A DNA stretch of 64,000 bases from Pseudoips prasinana (lineage: Eukaryota; Arthropoda; Insecta; Lepidoptera; Nolidae). A program made the translations under genes and the position numbers. How positions within the stretch are numbered: position 1 is the stretch's first letter; each line of letters opens with the position of its first letter. This document shows positions 24,965-37,116 of the stretch, piece after piece. The DNA lies in contig OX621234.1 of the NCBI GenBank assembly GCA_951640165.1, positions 23,378,549-23,442,548 of the forward strand, in the 5' to 3' direction. Under the pieces are notes generated by a model that saw nothing but the letters and a program-made list of their open reading frames with translations, had not been told where the DNA came from and did no database searches.

Positions 24965-26453
24965 TACATCATAAAACAGGATTTTACTGTCGTGTTTTTT
25001 TTCCTCTGAACTTTATACGTACGGCACAATAACATCTCAACGGCGTCCATTCAAACATATTTAATAATTATCATTGTAAGTAAATATGACGCTATTATTA
25101 CAGCTAACAAATATACAGCCATGATAAATAAAGTAATATGTTTGTATTAAACAAATAGTTTTTCTTTTATGCTCATTCATAACTGAACATGAAGTAGTTG
25201 TAGTTTATATGCCTTACCGAGTTCACATTTATTGTGCCCATGGTGTATGTGCGTAATAAAATTGCGTTAAATAAAAACTGGAGATATGCCAGTCAGCTCT
25301 TGAGTGTTCCGTTGCCTTCCATAGAGTATAGACAGACGTCAACTAACACATATATCTATCATTAAAACTGAATCGCATAACTAAGTTTGTTGGTAAAGAA
25401 TTTTAGATGACTTAAAATAGTTATCTTAGAAACATTATTCTACTTTTCCTGTAAAATCAAGATAAAGTCTGTTAATCGTAAATATTAAATTTTAGAACAA
25501 TGCAACAATATAATATCTAAAATCTGACCTAAAAAATAATAAATAAATATTTCTTAATGTTTCTATTCATAATAAAGTAAGGTAAGTAATATATTAATCT
25601 ATTTTTAATTGTAATTTATATTCCGCTGGCGTCAGTAGTAGCTGAAATATACCGCTGTTAGAGATGAATGGAGAGACCCGCAGCGCAAGATTTCCTTTTG
25701 GCATTATGATACGCAACCTTAAAACAAACACTTCCTAGATAGGTACCTTTTTTACACATAACTATAGTGGAACAAGCGGCTTATAGAACATAAAATGAAT
25801 AAAAAAAACAACAACGTCATAGAGCTCATTTTCTTACACCAAAACATACCGTGCCAAATTCTCTAAATGTTTTACGTGTTAGCTGTGCGTCATAAACAAT
25901 AATATTATACCTATACTACAACCTATACTAACTTATCTTCAACCATTTTGCAGAGATTTACTAAAACCCCGAATTGGGATTTACAACAATTAACCAGATA
26001 TGATTGAATAAAAACTCATAAATTACTTTTTGTGATGCAATTTATTAAAATATTTCTGTATTTTGACTTTAAATGGTAAAGTTTATTGCCGTTGTCAATA
26101 TGCTGTGTATAATATAGATATATATATGTAGATATTTTATGTGTATATAAAGAAAATAGAATCTCTCATATGACTCTTGTAAGTGCTTTTACACGAGTAC
26201 CTAATTCGTTCTATTTGTAAATGTTGTACAAAATGTTTTTAGATTGTCAGTAATAAATATTATATCAGAATCTTCACCTAATAAAATGACGCAGGTTTTC
26301 GGCCTTTCGTGATAAAGTTGTATTATATTGTGGCAAAGTAAGCAAGATTAAATGTCTTGTCATGGGTGATCATTATTTTCAATAAATCAGACTTCAACCA
26401 GCAGGAAAGTTTTAAACTTACAAAGAAAAGTAAAAGATACAATCTCGTTTTCA
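24965..26453. other. AT-rich stretch, nothing recognised
   Basis: No supported feature; includes short TA runs near 26117-26131. Confidence 0.4.
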
Positions 26454-26490
26454 ATTTGCTTTTACTTGGAGTCTCCAAGTAAAAGCAAAT
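26454..26490. repeat. Perfect 18-bp inverted repeat with 1-nt spacer
   Basis: ATTTGCTTTTACTTGGAG, one T, then the exact reverse complement. Near-zero spacing and a perfect match make it a cruciform-prone palindrome. No flanking duplication was recognised. Confidence 0.85.
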
Positions 26491-26819
26491 CTTTTTAATT
26501 TACGAGTTGTTATATTGGCTTTTCCATAGACTCTATATCTCGTTTTTGACACGATATCTGCTGTGACGGCGACGAGACTATGCTTTGACGTTCCGTTGTT
26601 GTGGATTAACCTTTAAATGAAATAGGCTTTTTATAGGGACTTCGGAGAATCCGAAGACACTGTTTAAAATCTAATATAATGCCCTAGAAAATAAGTGGTT
26701 ACTAACTAAATCTGACGGTTTAAAACAAAAAAAACCCGTGATATAAAGTTTATTTTAGCTTTATTAAAAAAAATCGGTTTAATTTGGGCGAGATGTACCT
26801 ACCGTTTTATTTTTCACTC

Positions 26820-27015
26820 GTATGCGTGGAGAGCGATACAAGGAATTCCTCTTAATTGCTAGCGTATGTTAACTCTTGCGAACGATGGCTGTGCGATCGC
26901 GTTTGAACCGGCACTAACCGGTGTGGTCTGGTTGTAGCCGCCGAGGCCTGGCCTGCCACTCACCCGGACCCCGCCACTGGCTTGCGGGGACTCTGCATCT
27001 TCGTCGCGGTAACAA
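26820..27015 (+). other. GC-rich island, possible 5' exon or promoter
   Basis: This block is clearly richer in G, C and CpG than its surroundings: GCGATCGCGTTTGAACCGGC, CCGCCGAGGCCTGGCC, CACCCGGACCCCGCC. It ends at GTCGCGGTAACAAC, which includes a plausible splice donor (G|GTAAC). A short ATG frame (26885-26917, 10 codons) is too short to call. It may be a 5' untranslated exon, or a fragment of a GC-rich repeat I do not recognise. Confidence 0.25.
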
Positions 27016-27229
27016 CAAACACGTAGTATGTATTAATTTTATTATTTATCGCTATTGCACCAGCTTGCATACTTTCAATCAAATGTTGCTTGGTTCGTCA
27101 ATCAAACCAATCGTTACATATCGTTTTATACATTGAATTGCCCTCGTGATGTTGTGGCAAGTTCTTCAAGAGGCTATTGACTTCGCCATTGATTTTAGCA
27201 ACATGACCTTTGTAAGTACATTGAGTGTA

Positions 27230-27376
27230 GAATGGATTTGGTAACATTTTAAAAACTACATCGTTTTATATTTCTAGAAATATATAAAGCTAGTACAGTA
27301 AATGTATGCAATGGATTTGGTTTAAAAACTAGGTATTTTTAATTATAGTAAATTCTAGAAATATATAATGCTAGTA
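27230..27376 (+). repeat. Imperfect tandem duplication, unit about 75 bp
   Basis: Two consecutive units share AATGGATTTGGT, TTTAAAAACTA, TTCTAGAAATATATAA and GCTAGTA in the same order (about 27230-27300 and 27308-27376). Confidence 0.65.
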
Positions 27377-29204
27377 GACAATCCGATCCTCCGATGGTGT
27401 GTGATCTATCTTTGGGTGCCTCACCGTCTTCGACATTGTAGATTCTACACGGGTAGATTAATAAGTTTAATACGGATTTCTATCTGATGAAAATCCCCCG
27501 TACTCTTAAAAGTTACAGATATTTTTGGAAGAGAAGAGCCTTTACAGTTAAACCGCATCACAAAAAGTCGAGTGCCATACATTGGAAACGCATTTTAGGT
27601 TTAGTTTATGTAGTTTGTCTTTAGTAGTTTGATTCTTTATATCAACGCAGTTAGTCATTTATGTAAGAACTAGTTAGTAATTTATTCCTGCCGATACAAA
27701 GATAAGTTTTAAGTTTAAAGACCGTCTGTATGTGGCATTGAAGCACCCAAACTAATGAGCCGATTTCAATGTACGAGTATATTTTTTTATCTGAATCCAG
27801 TTTTAACGATCGGTTCCTAGTTACGTCCCAAAAAACTGTTTAACCATTCAAATGTTACAGCTCCATTCCTAGTCAGAACCATAAGTTTTTGAAGATTAGA
27901 TTACATAATTTAGTTAAGCTCAGGAGTTTAAGTTAATGTTATTTAATTAACGTTTCTAAAGATTACTTTATTTAGTTTGTGACGGGGGGTTTTAAAGATT
28001 AGGATTTAAATGTCTGTTCTCGTGAGTACTGTCCTCTTCCACATCCGATTTTTAAGTTGAGTTTCTTAGTTGTTTACCATTTGACGGAGTATCGTATCAT
28101 ACAAAGACATTGTAAACAGTATTGCCTATTACTTATTAATAATATACATGTATAAAATAAACAATGTTGACACGAACTTCAGTCCATGTACATAAGTTAT
28201 CCAGGTCTGTGTCAATATTGAATCCGGTCACCAGATACACTTGTTGACGGACTTTATCAAGTTTGGCATAGAACGGTTACTACACATACTTACGTATGTA
28301 ATTGCCTGAGTGTTTGGAACGGTGACAGCGACCTTGCTATTTTTCAGTTTCACGCTTCATTGCAGCAATACAACGGTGTCTAAGCAACAACGTTTTAATT
28401 CAGCTACGTGCTCGGCCAACATGTATATTTAGCCTGAGACACAAAAGGAGGGGTCCATGTCTGTGTGTCTTTATTGTACCGTACCGTACAAAGAAATGAA
28501 CCGATTCTGATGCTGTTCTTTTAGTAGACCTTCATATATTATTTTTACTTACTGGAATATGAATATTGGTATACTTATATGGTTTATGATATCTCTTTTA
28601 AATCTTTTTATTAGATTGCGTTGCATTCGCGATACCTTATATGTACATTTTTATTTTGCTTAAATTAGATTTTAATCTTAGAGGTCATGTTTCAATGTAT
28701 TCGTCACCGTCACTGCAAAGCCAACATGTTATGATTTTTTAGGTTATTTATTAAAGGGTCCTGTTTACATCATGTTTACCCTTCACTTTCCTTTTGTTAC
28801 TATTTTTCTGAGCTTAAGCCAGAGCCACAATCTTAAAACTTAAGTCAAAGGGGGATTTCAAAGTTTGAAGCTTATGTTAGTCTGTGTATTTGTAGTTCCA
28901 TGCGGTGTTCCCGTTAAAGTTCCCGTTCTTCTCAGTTGAAGTGCATTTATCGGAATCGTTGCGTTGGTAGCATTGCCATTATTGTAATAACAATATTGAA
29001 ATTATATGTTATCTCATATATCTCATAGCACCATTTAGACACGATGTAGTGAAATGATATCCGAAACTATAAATATTAAAAATAATTTGCTGAAATTTTT
29101 CAATCTTATAATTCTCAATAACTTAAATTAATTAGTTTTATAACTTACTATTACTAGTGTAAATTAAATGCTTATTCTAAATAATTAAATACAAATCACA
29201 AATC
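27377..29204. other. AT-rich stretch with two weak repeat fragments
   Basis: Segments at about 27725-27830 (CTGTATGTGGCATTGAAGCA; AATGAGCCGATTTCAATG) and 28440-28520 (AAATGAACCGATTCTGATGC) resemble the start of a dispersed repeat with a conserved ATGARCCGATTYNRAT segment. Both are too diverged to delimit. No coding feature was found. Confidence 0.35.
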
Positions 29205-29754
29205 TAAATATCTACCTGTACCAAGAATTCATTATTAACAGTTAACTAGAAATGCTGCGACCATGTTCTCACTGTTTACAAACTAAATAAAAACCATTTT
29301 TGTTTATTTTATTTGAATGGGCCTTTTATTTCTACTTACTTTATGTACCTACTTTATCGTATGAGTAGTGGTTATCCTTATGTCACAGTTATTCAAGCCG
29401 CCAAGTGGACTCCGTCGAACCAGTTTAATGGTCATCCATCTCTGGGTACCATTAATAATAACCATAAGTGACCATTAAACTGGTTTAATTTCTCCATACT
29501 TCGCAGGGCACCTTAAGCTGTCGGTGCCTGGTTGTAGTTAAGCCACAACGGAGTCCACTTGGCGGCTTGAATAACTGTGACATAAGGAATAACCACTACT
29601 CGTACGATAAAGTAGGTAAGTAAGTAGAAATAAAAGGCCCATTCAAATAAAATAAACAAAATCAGTTTATATTTAGTTTTTAAATAGTCAGAACATGGTC
29701 GCAGCATTTCTAGTTAACTGTTAATAATGAATTCTTGGTACATGTAGATATTTA
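29205..29754. repeat. Large inverted repeat, arms about 210 bp
   Basis: Left arm 29205-29415 and right arm 29549-29754 are highly similar reverse complements; the shared order includes AATTCATTATTAACAG, GCTGCGACCATGTTCT, AATGGGCCTTTTATTTC, AGTTATTCAAGCCGCC and AAGTGGACTCCG. The 133-nt centre contains a further perfect 17-bp inverted pair (29418-29434 and 29469-29485). The arms include the 3' end of family E (CGTACGATAAAGTAGGTAAG), so two family E copies face each other. A foldback element or an inverted duplication are both possible. Confidence 0.85.
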
Positions 29755-29909
29755 CATCGTATAATTATTTCTAGATGCTTGTTTCAATCAAGATACTTTA
29801 TTAGCTTCTATGATGACAGGCCATATACCCGTAGCTGTCCAAAATTTATAGTAGTTTTGTCTTGATGGAGTCGAGGGGAATTTTATGATCAGTTTATGGG
29901 ACCAAAACT

Positions 29910-30035
29910 GCCGTGACTAAATTGGTAGTGAATTTGCCTTCTAATCCAAAGTTTGCGGGTTCGATTTTCGCGCAAGACAAATATTTGTTATCAACATGTC
30001 TTTTTATTTTCTGTGTATTGAATGTAGGTACTCAT
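29910..30035 (+). mobile_element. SINE family 1-like fragment, tRNA-like head
   Basis: Contains GCCGTGACTAAATTGGTAG (A-box-like), CTTCTAATCCAAAGTTTGC, GGGTTCGATTTTCGCGCAAG (B-box-like) and ATATTTGTTATCAACATGTC. The 3' part is missing. Confidence 0.65.
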
Positions 30036-30219
30036 AGCTAGTTGCACCTAATGGTGCGTAACCAAAGGTGGTGGTTGAAATATAGGCGCCCGCTCTGTCT
30101 ATAGATGACTTGCCACTGATGTGGTTTCGTTTAGGGGCATTCCGTGCTATAGAAGTCACGTAAAGAAGTTGGTTCCAGATGTAATCCTACAGAGGCATAT
30201 TGAGTGGCGTCAAAAACTC

Positions 30220-30495
30220 TTTTTTTTTTTTTTTTTTTTGGACAATCTTACACAGATCATCCTAGCCCCAAACTAAGCAAAGCTTGTACTATGGGTACCA
30301 GGCGACGATATACATACTTATACAATTTATATAGATGATAAATAGATAGATAAATACTTATATACATAGAAAACATCCATGACTCGGAAACTAATATTCG
30401 TGCTCATCACACAAATATTTGCACTTACCGGGATTCGAACCCAGGACCACCAGCTACGAAGGCAGGAACACTACCAACTAGGCTACGGTGACTCT
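30220..30495 (-). mobile_element. tRNA-derived SINE with poly(A) tail, minus strand
   Basis: A T run at 30220-30239 is the poly(A) tail on the minus strand. Next come the family tail (CCCCAAACTAAGCAAAGCTTG), the body (ACACAAATATTTGCACTTACC), the B box on the minus strand (plus-strand GGGATTCGAACCCAGG) and the tRNA-like head ending near CTACCAACTAGGCTACGGTG. This is the most complete minus-strand copy, and the intact tail suggests it is relatively young. Confidence 0.8.
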
Positions 30496-30522
30496 AGTCA
30501 CGAAAGTAACGTATGGGCTAAA

Positions 30523-30720
30523 CAGATCATCAAGTCAGCCGAATAACCTCCACTGCAGGACAAAGGTATCCCCAAAAGATTGACACAATGGAGTTGTGAA
30601 CATCATTTCGAGGGATAGGCCATAATCGCCACGAATGGCAGACGGGTTGGCGATCGAAGTACGATGGTCATAGTAGGTACACAGAGAAACGCTGCTGCCC
30701 AATCTCTGTTAGATATTCTC
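30523..30720 (-). mobile_element. LINE tail (RTE-like), diverged
   Basis: Begins ATCATCAAGTCAGCCGAATA, then CCTCCACTGCAGGACAAAGG, matching the 3' end of the other LINE tails. It then diverges (ATCATTTCGAGGGATAGGCC; GCAGACGGGTTGGCGATC), so it is probably a related but different subfamily. No target-site duplication was found. Confidence 0.65.
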
Positions 30721-30804
30721 GAGATGAGATGGAGTAGCGATGTTGTAAACAAATAAATAAAGCAAGAAACTTTAAATTTTATACCTCATTTGTTTTTAAT
30801 ATCT

Positions 30805-30900
30805 GGCGGCCAGTATAAATAGAGATTAGCCATCTGCACGGCAGATGATTCGATGAGACGGGCAAGGCGACAAGATCGGAGGGAGGTTAGGCTCATGCTG
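30805..30900 (-). mobile_element. SINE family 3 fragment, internally deleted
   Basis: Shows GGCGGCCAGT, GAGATTAGCCATCTG, GATGATTCGATGAGACGG and GGAGGGAGGTTAGG in the same order as 41526-41705 and 54538-54900, without the intervening GCGCAAACACAG part. Confidence 0.6.
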
Positions 30901-31519
30901 TTTTAAAGAACGGGAAGCAATTTTAGGATTTGAGGACGTAATGGTCTTTGGTTGAACAAGCTACCGTTAGACTTAAGTCCCTCCTGCATTACTACTAGTG
31001 TAAATAATCTGTCAGTAGTATATAAAATGACGTTCATTATTTTCTTTCCTTCAATCGACATAATAACATTAGTAACTACATTTGTAAACATATAAGCCGT
31101 GCATAAATTATTTCGTGATTCACGTATTTCATTTTATTGAACTATTTATTTTTATATCTGTGATATAGGTATACAGGTGTTTTGAAGTTTGCAGCTTATC
31201 GGTAAGCATTTGTTTAGTGACTCATATAAATATAAAATATACGTATTGTACTTGAACGCCTGTTTGATTAGCGGTTTCATAGTAACATTTTACTTTATTG
31301 AATTGTGGGAAGAAATATGAAAAGTGAGATTTTATACATGTCCTCCCACGTACAAAAATAACGCAAAATAATTCCACTAGCGCTAAAATCGAAACTCGTT
31401 ATTACAAAGAGTTACTAACGGTGATAAGTTTCAAACTTATAGAACACAAGTTTGATATTTAACGACCAAATGACGTCACAAAGGTGGTTTTTGCATTGAA
31501 GCTTTTTACTTGAGCCTGT
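30901..31519. other. AT-rich spacer, nothing recognised
   Basis: No supported feature was seen before MITE copy 2. Confidence 0.4.
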
Positions 31520-31660
31520 GTACAGACGCCAGCACATCCAGCTAACCCAATCTGTCAAATTTATTTTACAGATTTTCAACTTTATCACAAAAGCATAAGG
31601 TTCACTTTCAATTGGGGAAATTTGACAGATTGGGGTAGCTTGACGTGCTGGCGTCTGTAC
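31520..31660 (-). mobile_element. 141-bp palindromic MITE, copy 2
   Basis: The terminal inverted repeats GTACAGACGCCAGCACAT and ACGTGCTGGCGTCTGTAC bound a centre reading AACTTTATCACAAAAGCATA. That is the reverse of copies 1 and 3, so this copy lies in the opposite orientation. Flanks give no clear target-site duplication. Confidence 0.85.
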
Positions 31661-32589
31661 AAAAGTATCGTAAGTTATATCTCGATACTTGTCTGCTGGT
31701 AGTAGTACAGTCAAAGGCAAAAGTTGATGATCAAAATTGTTTAGAGGTATTGAGTTTATGCATGATCATGGATATTGGGCGGCATTATCATTAGCACCAT
31801 ACCGCCGCTGTACTTGATGCAATTTTGATGCAATTTAAGATCATTAGTATTGATGGTCCTATTTTTATCGTCTACATTTGCCATTGACTTAACTGAAAAA
31901 TAATAAATCTACTCAAGCAAACAGATGTTTTTTTAAATATTCTCTCAAATGATGATACGGGTATAGATTACATTTGATGCATTTTTACTACTACCCTCAC
32001 AACAATCATTAGTTCCGGATGGTTTTTAAAATATTTCAGAAATATTAACTAAGATCAAGGCACATAATACCTTGTAAAACTAATTATCCAAACTTAAGGT
32101 TGATAAGCCCAAAGATTTAAACTATTATCGAATCCCGATCCTAAAATAAGTAATTCTATTAAACGTGAAAATAAGTGTATCTAGACTTCTTCTAATTAAA
32201 TAATTTAGGAGATGTCTATTAGTTGATTTATATAATGAAGGAAAACGTTTATAGTTATGCTATGCGTGAGTTATAGTAGTATTAATGATAAATTATCTTA
32301 TGCCTATTATAATTTACTTTAATAATATAATGTTATTAGTATAAAAATCGTTCCAAAACCATTTAAACTGTTTGTTAATACGAGTACCATAGGATGTAAT
32401 AAGTATTATTCCTAAATAAAGCAGATAAATTATTAATTTAGGGCGTGAAGACTTGTAATGAGTTGATCTCCATAAGTTACAAATAAAGTACCTACTATGC
32501 AAGTGTTAAGTCTATAGATACGTGGTTTAATTACTGATACTTAAACTTTAATAGTGATATCTTTCTGATTCGGAGGACATGATAAGCTC
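31661..32589. other. AT-rich stretch, nothing recognised
   Basis: No supported feature was seen. Confidence 0.4.
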
Positions 32590-32680
32590 CCCGTATTGAT
32601 CTCGGTTGTAGGTGTTAGATAACAGTCGTTAAATCATGTGAGAGGCTTAGTCGGTGGCTTGAACAAGCCCCATACCTAAA
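32590..32680 (+). repeat. Composite dispersed repeat (family E), fragment
   Basis: Shows CTCGGTTGTAGGTGTTAG, ATAACAGTCGTTAAATCATG and GGTGGCTTGAACAAG in the order of 44100-44180. Confidence 0.55.
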
Positions 32681-34998
32681 GCAGATTAATTACCTAAAAT
32701 CTTACAATTGCTACACATTTACAAATTTAATTGATGCCTATGTCTCCCACAAGGATTTCTATTGCAGCGGCACGTTCTATTATTACAATATACGTCCATT
32801 GTTATTGCTTCTATGGTTTACCTCCTGTAGGAATCCATTTTTCTTAATTTGCTTCATTTAACAACAAAGCGCATTGTCACAAGTGCAATAATGATGCGCT
32901 CACGATTTGTAAAAACATGTTTTAAGACCAGTTTAGACTCTATTTGCGTACATCCTTAAGCTTTCAAGGCATGTTACTTTGAAAGGAATGGCGTTAACAT
33001 AAGTTATAAACATTAACTTGTCAATAAGAATCAATCAATGCTTGCAGATCGTGAATTTAAGAAATGATATCCGCAATTATTCAGTGCGAAGTTTTAATTA
33101 TAGAAGTACCTTCAGACTAATTATGTATCGTTAAGTGTGAAATCTCATAAGTTTTCTTATGCTGTTTATAATTGATCAGAATCGTATCGTATCGAACCAA
33201 GTCCCGTACATATTGAGAGATTTAAAGGCATTCGTGATGTTTAATATGATTGTTCAAAATTGTTATTATTTTACGATAATCTCGGAAAAACAAAGATCAA
33301 AAACAGGAAGTTCAGGTTGTTTTCATAAGAAACGTCACGATCAACAAAGATTTTTCTCAAAAAAATACTAAAGACATATTCAGACACCTCAAAATATTAG
33401 TATTAAGATTGTAATTTGGTTTAATTAACTTCTTTCTTCTGAAATGCTGAGATATTGAATTTACAGGTATTTCAACTTCTCAGTATTAATAAATTATGAG
33501 ATCCCAATTCTGGTGTATTTTACTTCTATATCTAACATTTTTATATCTAAGTTCAAGAGAAGTTGAAATCATATTAATTTCAACTTCATAGTATTAATGT
33601 TTTGGATTTAAATCTTACAGTTTTGAAGTGGTATGGGCTAATTAAAATGTGAAATAGGAGTTTTACGCCAACCGTGTACTATTTTAGCTTCTATACAAAT
33701 TAAATTAAAACGCAAACTAAGCATTAGAGTTAGATAATAATAATAATATGGCAGTTGCGTGTCTGATTGTATTGTAAGTGGAGAAGAGTCATCTCCGTAA
33801 CAATTGCTGCAATTAAAGAAAAAAACTATGGTGCTTGAAGAACCGCCTTGTCCCCGCAAATTATGTTTCAGGGTTGGTCCGATGTTTATTGTTATGTTTT
33901 GGAATTCGACGTACAGTCGCTGAATGTAACTGGCTAAGTACTATGCCCAGTAATCATTACCCTACTAGAGTACAATACACGTGTCATCGCATAAACCAAA
34001 TAATTAACTATCTTTATTGGTCATACGGTAGAACAACAAACATCGACGAAATATATCAATGATTTCAATAATTAAGTACAGTAAATAGTACTTAATATTC
34101 AGACACATATAAATTATAATAATTTTACGTATTGAGACCGACTTCTTTTTCCTTGTTTAGTATACGAATGGGACTTCTAATGCTAGGTGAGACTATTTCG
34201 AGTTCTTTTTCATTTTATGGTATTCTGCCCTTCCCTTGCTAGCTATGATTTTTTCTCACAACCGTATTGTACTTATAATATAAAATTGACACGTTTCTTA
34301 TTAGATCTTAAATTTATAGGATCATGGAACCGATATCCATGCTCTGACGTAAAATATTATTAAAATCTTGATCTTGATAGGGCTGATCAAAAGTAACATA
34401 TCATGAATCGAGATTTTAACATTTTTATGCTCTCACTAACTGCCTACATTTAAATTGCAATCCGCATTCAAAGAAGTAGTGAAGGAAGCATTAAATCATG
34501 GACAATTTGCATAAAGTGATGCACTAAAGAAAATGTATTTCTATTTGATTCCTGTTTACATAGTAGTTTTATCGGACATCATGTAAAACAATTATTGATT
34601 ATGTTTTATTATTACGGTCACAGTGTTCATCTGTACGGAAATGTATTTATACCTAAACAGGAAGTTAATTTGAATTGCTTATTAAATTGATGAGTTATAT
34701 ATAGTCATACCTAATAGAAGTACAATAGATGATAGAGAATTTACGACCTGCGGTACATTCAGACTATCACTTGTTGACTTGTGAACGGCCGACTAATGCA
34801 TCATTGTTTGTAGGTAGGTAAGTAATAATACTTGTTGTCTGTAGACTTTATGTATTATATTTAATGTTTTTCAAATTTATCTGTTCACACTAAGTTCTTG
34901 TAACTCATTTCATTTTAGTTTCTTGAAATATTACTACTGCCTGATCTTGGCAAATAAAATCAGATAGTGTTTTATTTACGGTTTACTATATTATTATA
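32681..34998. other. AT-rich stretch, one small duplication
   Basis: The segment ATTTCAACTTCTCAGTATTAAT at about 33469 recurs with changes at about 33577. No coding or RNA feature was supported. Confidence 0.4.
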
Positions 34999-35261
34999 TC
35001 TATATATATAAAAATCAATGCCACTTTTCGTTGTAATGTTATAACTCAACAACGCCTTTACCGATTTGGCTAATTTTGGTCATGAATTATTTGTGGAAGT
35101 CCAGGGAAGGTTTATACGTAGAGAAAATTTTAAAAATGTCTTGAAAAAGTGTAAAATAAACATCTTTTAGCAATTTAAAATATTTTTATGTTTGAATAAA
35201 TTAACTTAATAATAATTGTTTTTTATAACTATGCCTTGCGAAGCACGTACCGGGCCGCTAG
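34999..35261 (+). mobile_element. Non-autonomous Helitron, 263 bp
   Basis: Starts TCTATATATATAAAAATC directly after A and ends GCGAAGCACGTACCGGGCCG plus CTAG directly before T. That is the canonical A|TC...CTRR|T insertion of Helitrons, with no target-site duplication, as expected. A weak hairpin around GCGAAGC precedes the 3' end. The interior (CAACGCCTTTACCGATTTGG) matches a non-autonomous Helitron type I know from Lepidoptera. It encodes no Rep/helicase. Confidence 0.85.
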
Positions 35262-36977
35262 TATAGTATAGTGTATTCTTCTTGTTTATTTTGATATATT
35301 CATTGAATATTACGCACGATCAACTGGTGGACCCATCATGTAGTTAAACACTTGAGTAGTGTCATTGACACAATAAATAGTTGTCAGGTGCGAGGCCTTT
35401 CCTTACAATTTTCCTTTATGTAATTGTTTGTCTTAGTGCTTGTTGGAATACTTAACTAAACTCATTAACTAACGAAATATTCTAACCCAAACCTCTCACG
35501 ATCGACATTTGTAGAATTATATTCTTATACATTCAATCAACTTCCGTAAGTAACGTCACACTTCAAAAGTTAAGAAGGTCCTAGTAGGTTGTATGGTACG
35601 ATATATCATAATAATAAAAATTAAATAAAAAACAAAATCCTAAAAGCATTTTGAACGTTTGTTGTCAATTTTTTAATTAATTTTACTTACTATACTATTG
35701 CTCCTGTTGTAGAAAGTCAGTCTTTAGGAACTCACTAACGAACATAAGGTGTAGGATCAACTTCTTATAATTATTTAATCATATTGTTAATAGTGGTGAC
35801 CCAAATGAAAATCAAATGGTAACGATAGTTATCATATTCGCAAGAATTAATAAAATGTAGTATATACAATACTAGAAAGACCATTAAGTGTAAGTGCTTG
35901 TAACTTTTTGTTGAATTCTTAATTCTACGTATATGTATTACTCAATTATTATAAATGATGGCCATTACGTCATCTGTATTTTGTTTATGGTGGTTGACCT
36001 TTGTGTTAAGCCGGTCAGAAGCTTCTAACGTCGGCAATAATTTTAGCTTTGGGAACATTAATTGTCTTATATTAAACCGTTCGGCGGTTTCGCGCAATCG
36101 GCTTGTAGTGCAAATTTTTATTTATATGTTTTGTACTCTATACTCTTAAGCGTTTTTTACTCGTCTCAATTAAATCGCCTTTATAAAGCAAAAAGCCACG
36201 TCTATATATTAGCACCAACATAAAATACTGAACGAAATTGTGTCTGGAGCAAATCGTACACCCGAAATAACGTTAACCACCTCTGTAATTCTAAACTCCC
36301 GTCAATTCTAGTTCTTGACATAGTCTAAAGTTTTACGGCCTTTTATTTTTTTTTAACAATTAATTATAATACGTATATTAACACATAATATACACTGTGT
36401 ATGTTAACCAATGAGTTTAAAAAAAATGATACACGCTTCATGCCAAAATGTATTGAATTCTATTAACGGCAATGACTATAGAATTATTGCCAATTTAGCG
36501 CCTGGACTGTGATTGTTTACCCTCCAGCTAGTAGACAGTAATTTCAAAACAATATTGTGTATATGATACAGCACGCGCATCCGTCCACTGTATATGTATT
36601 GGTTTACCTATGCACTGTGTTTATTTTGACTGATTTCACGCGCCTAGTGCGCCTGTGGCAATTATAAATTGCTAGTATTGTACCATCAACTAAGTTTAAT
36701 GACTTTACTGAACACTCGACTGATGTAAATCGGGCTTTAGAATTAAAATATTTTAAATTGAGTATCGTAATATTTCATAACAAAATTTGAGACGTCGCGT
36801 TGCAAGACTAATATGTCTAATTTACATGAAAAATACATTAAAACCGATGTAATAACAAAATTAGCTAGAATTTGTGATGTATGTGAGATGCGTTGCGAAA
36901 CAAATATGTGTAAGCATGTATAGTAATTACCATTTTGATGTAAATTTTAAGGGTTTGCGCGACGTTAGGGGCCCATT
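35262..36977. other. AT-rich stretch, nothing recognised
   Basis: No supported coding, RNA or repeat feature. The bases just before the next MITE (AGGGGCCCATT, 36967-36977) resemble the flank of MITE copy 1. Confidence 0.4.
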
Positions 36978-37116
36978 GTACAGACTCCAACACATCAAGC
37001 TACCCCATCTGCCAAATTTCCCCAATTGAAAGTGGACCTTATGCTTATGTGACAAAGTTGAAAATCTATAAAAGATATTTGACAGATTGGGGTAGCTGGG
37101 TGCGCTGGCGTCTGTA
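36978..37116 (+). mobile_element. 139-bp palindromic MITE, copy 3
   Basis: The ends are GTACAGACTCCAACACATC and GCGCTGGCGTCTGTA, with the centre GAAAGTGGACCTTATGCTTATG in the same orientation as copy 1. The flank GGGCCCATT on the left is the complement of AATGGCCC on the right of copy 1, so the true terminus may lie outside the obvious palindrome. Confidence 0.83.
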
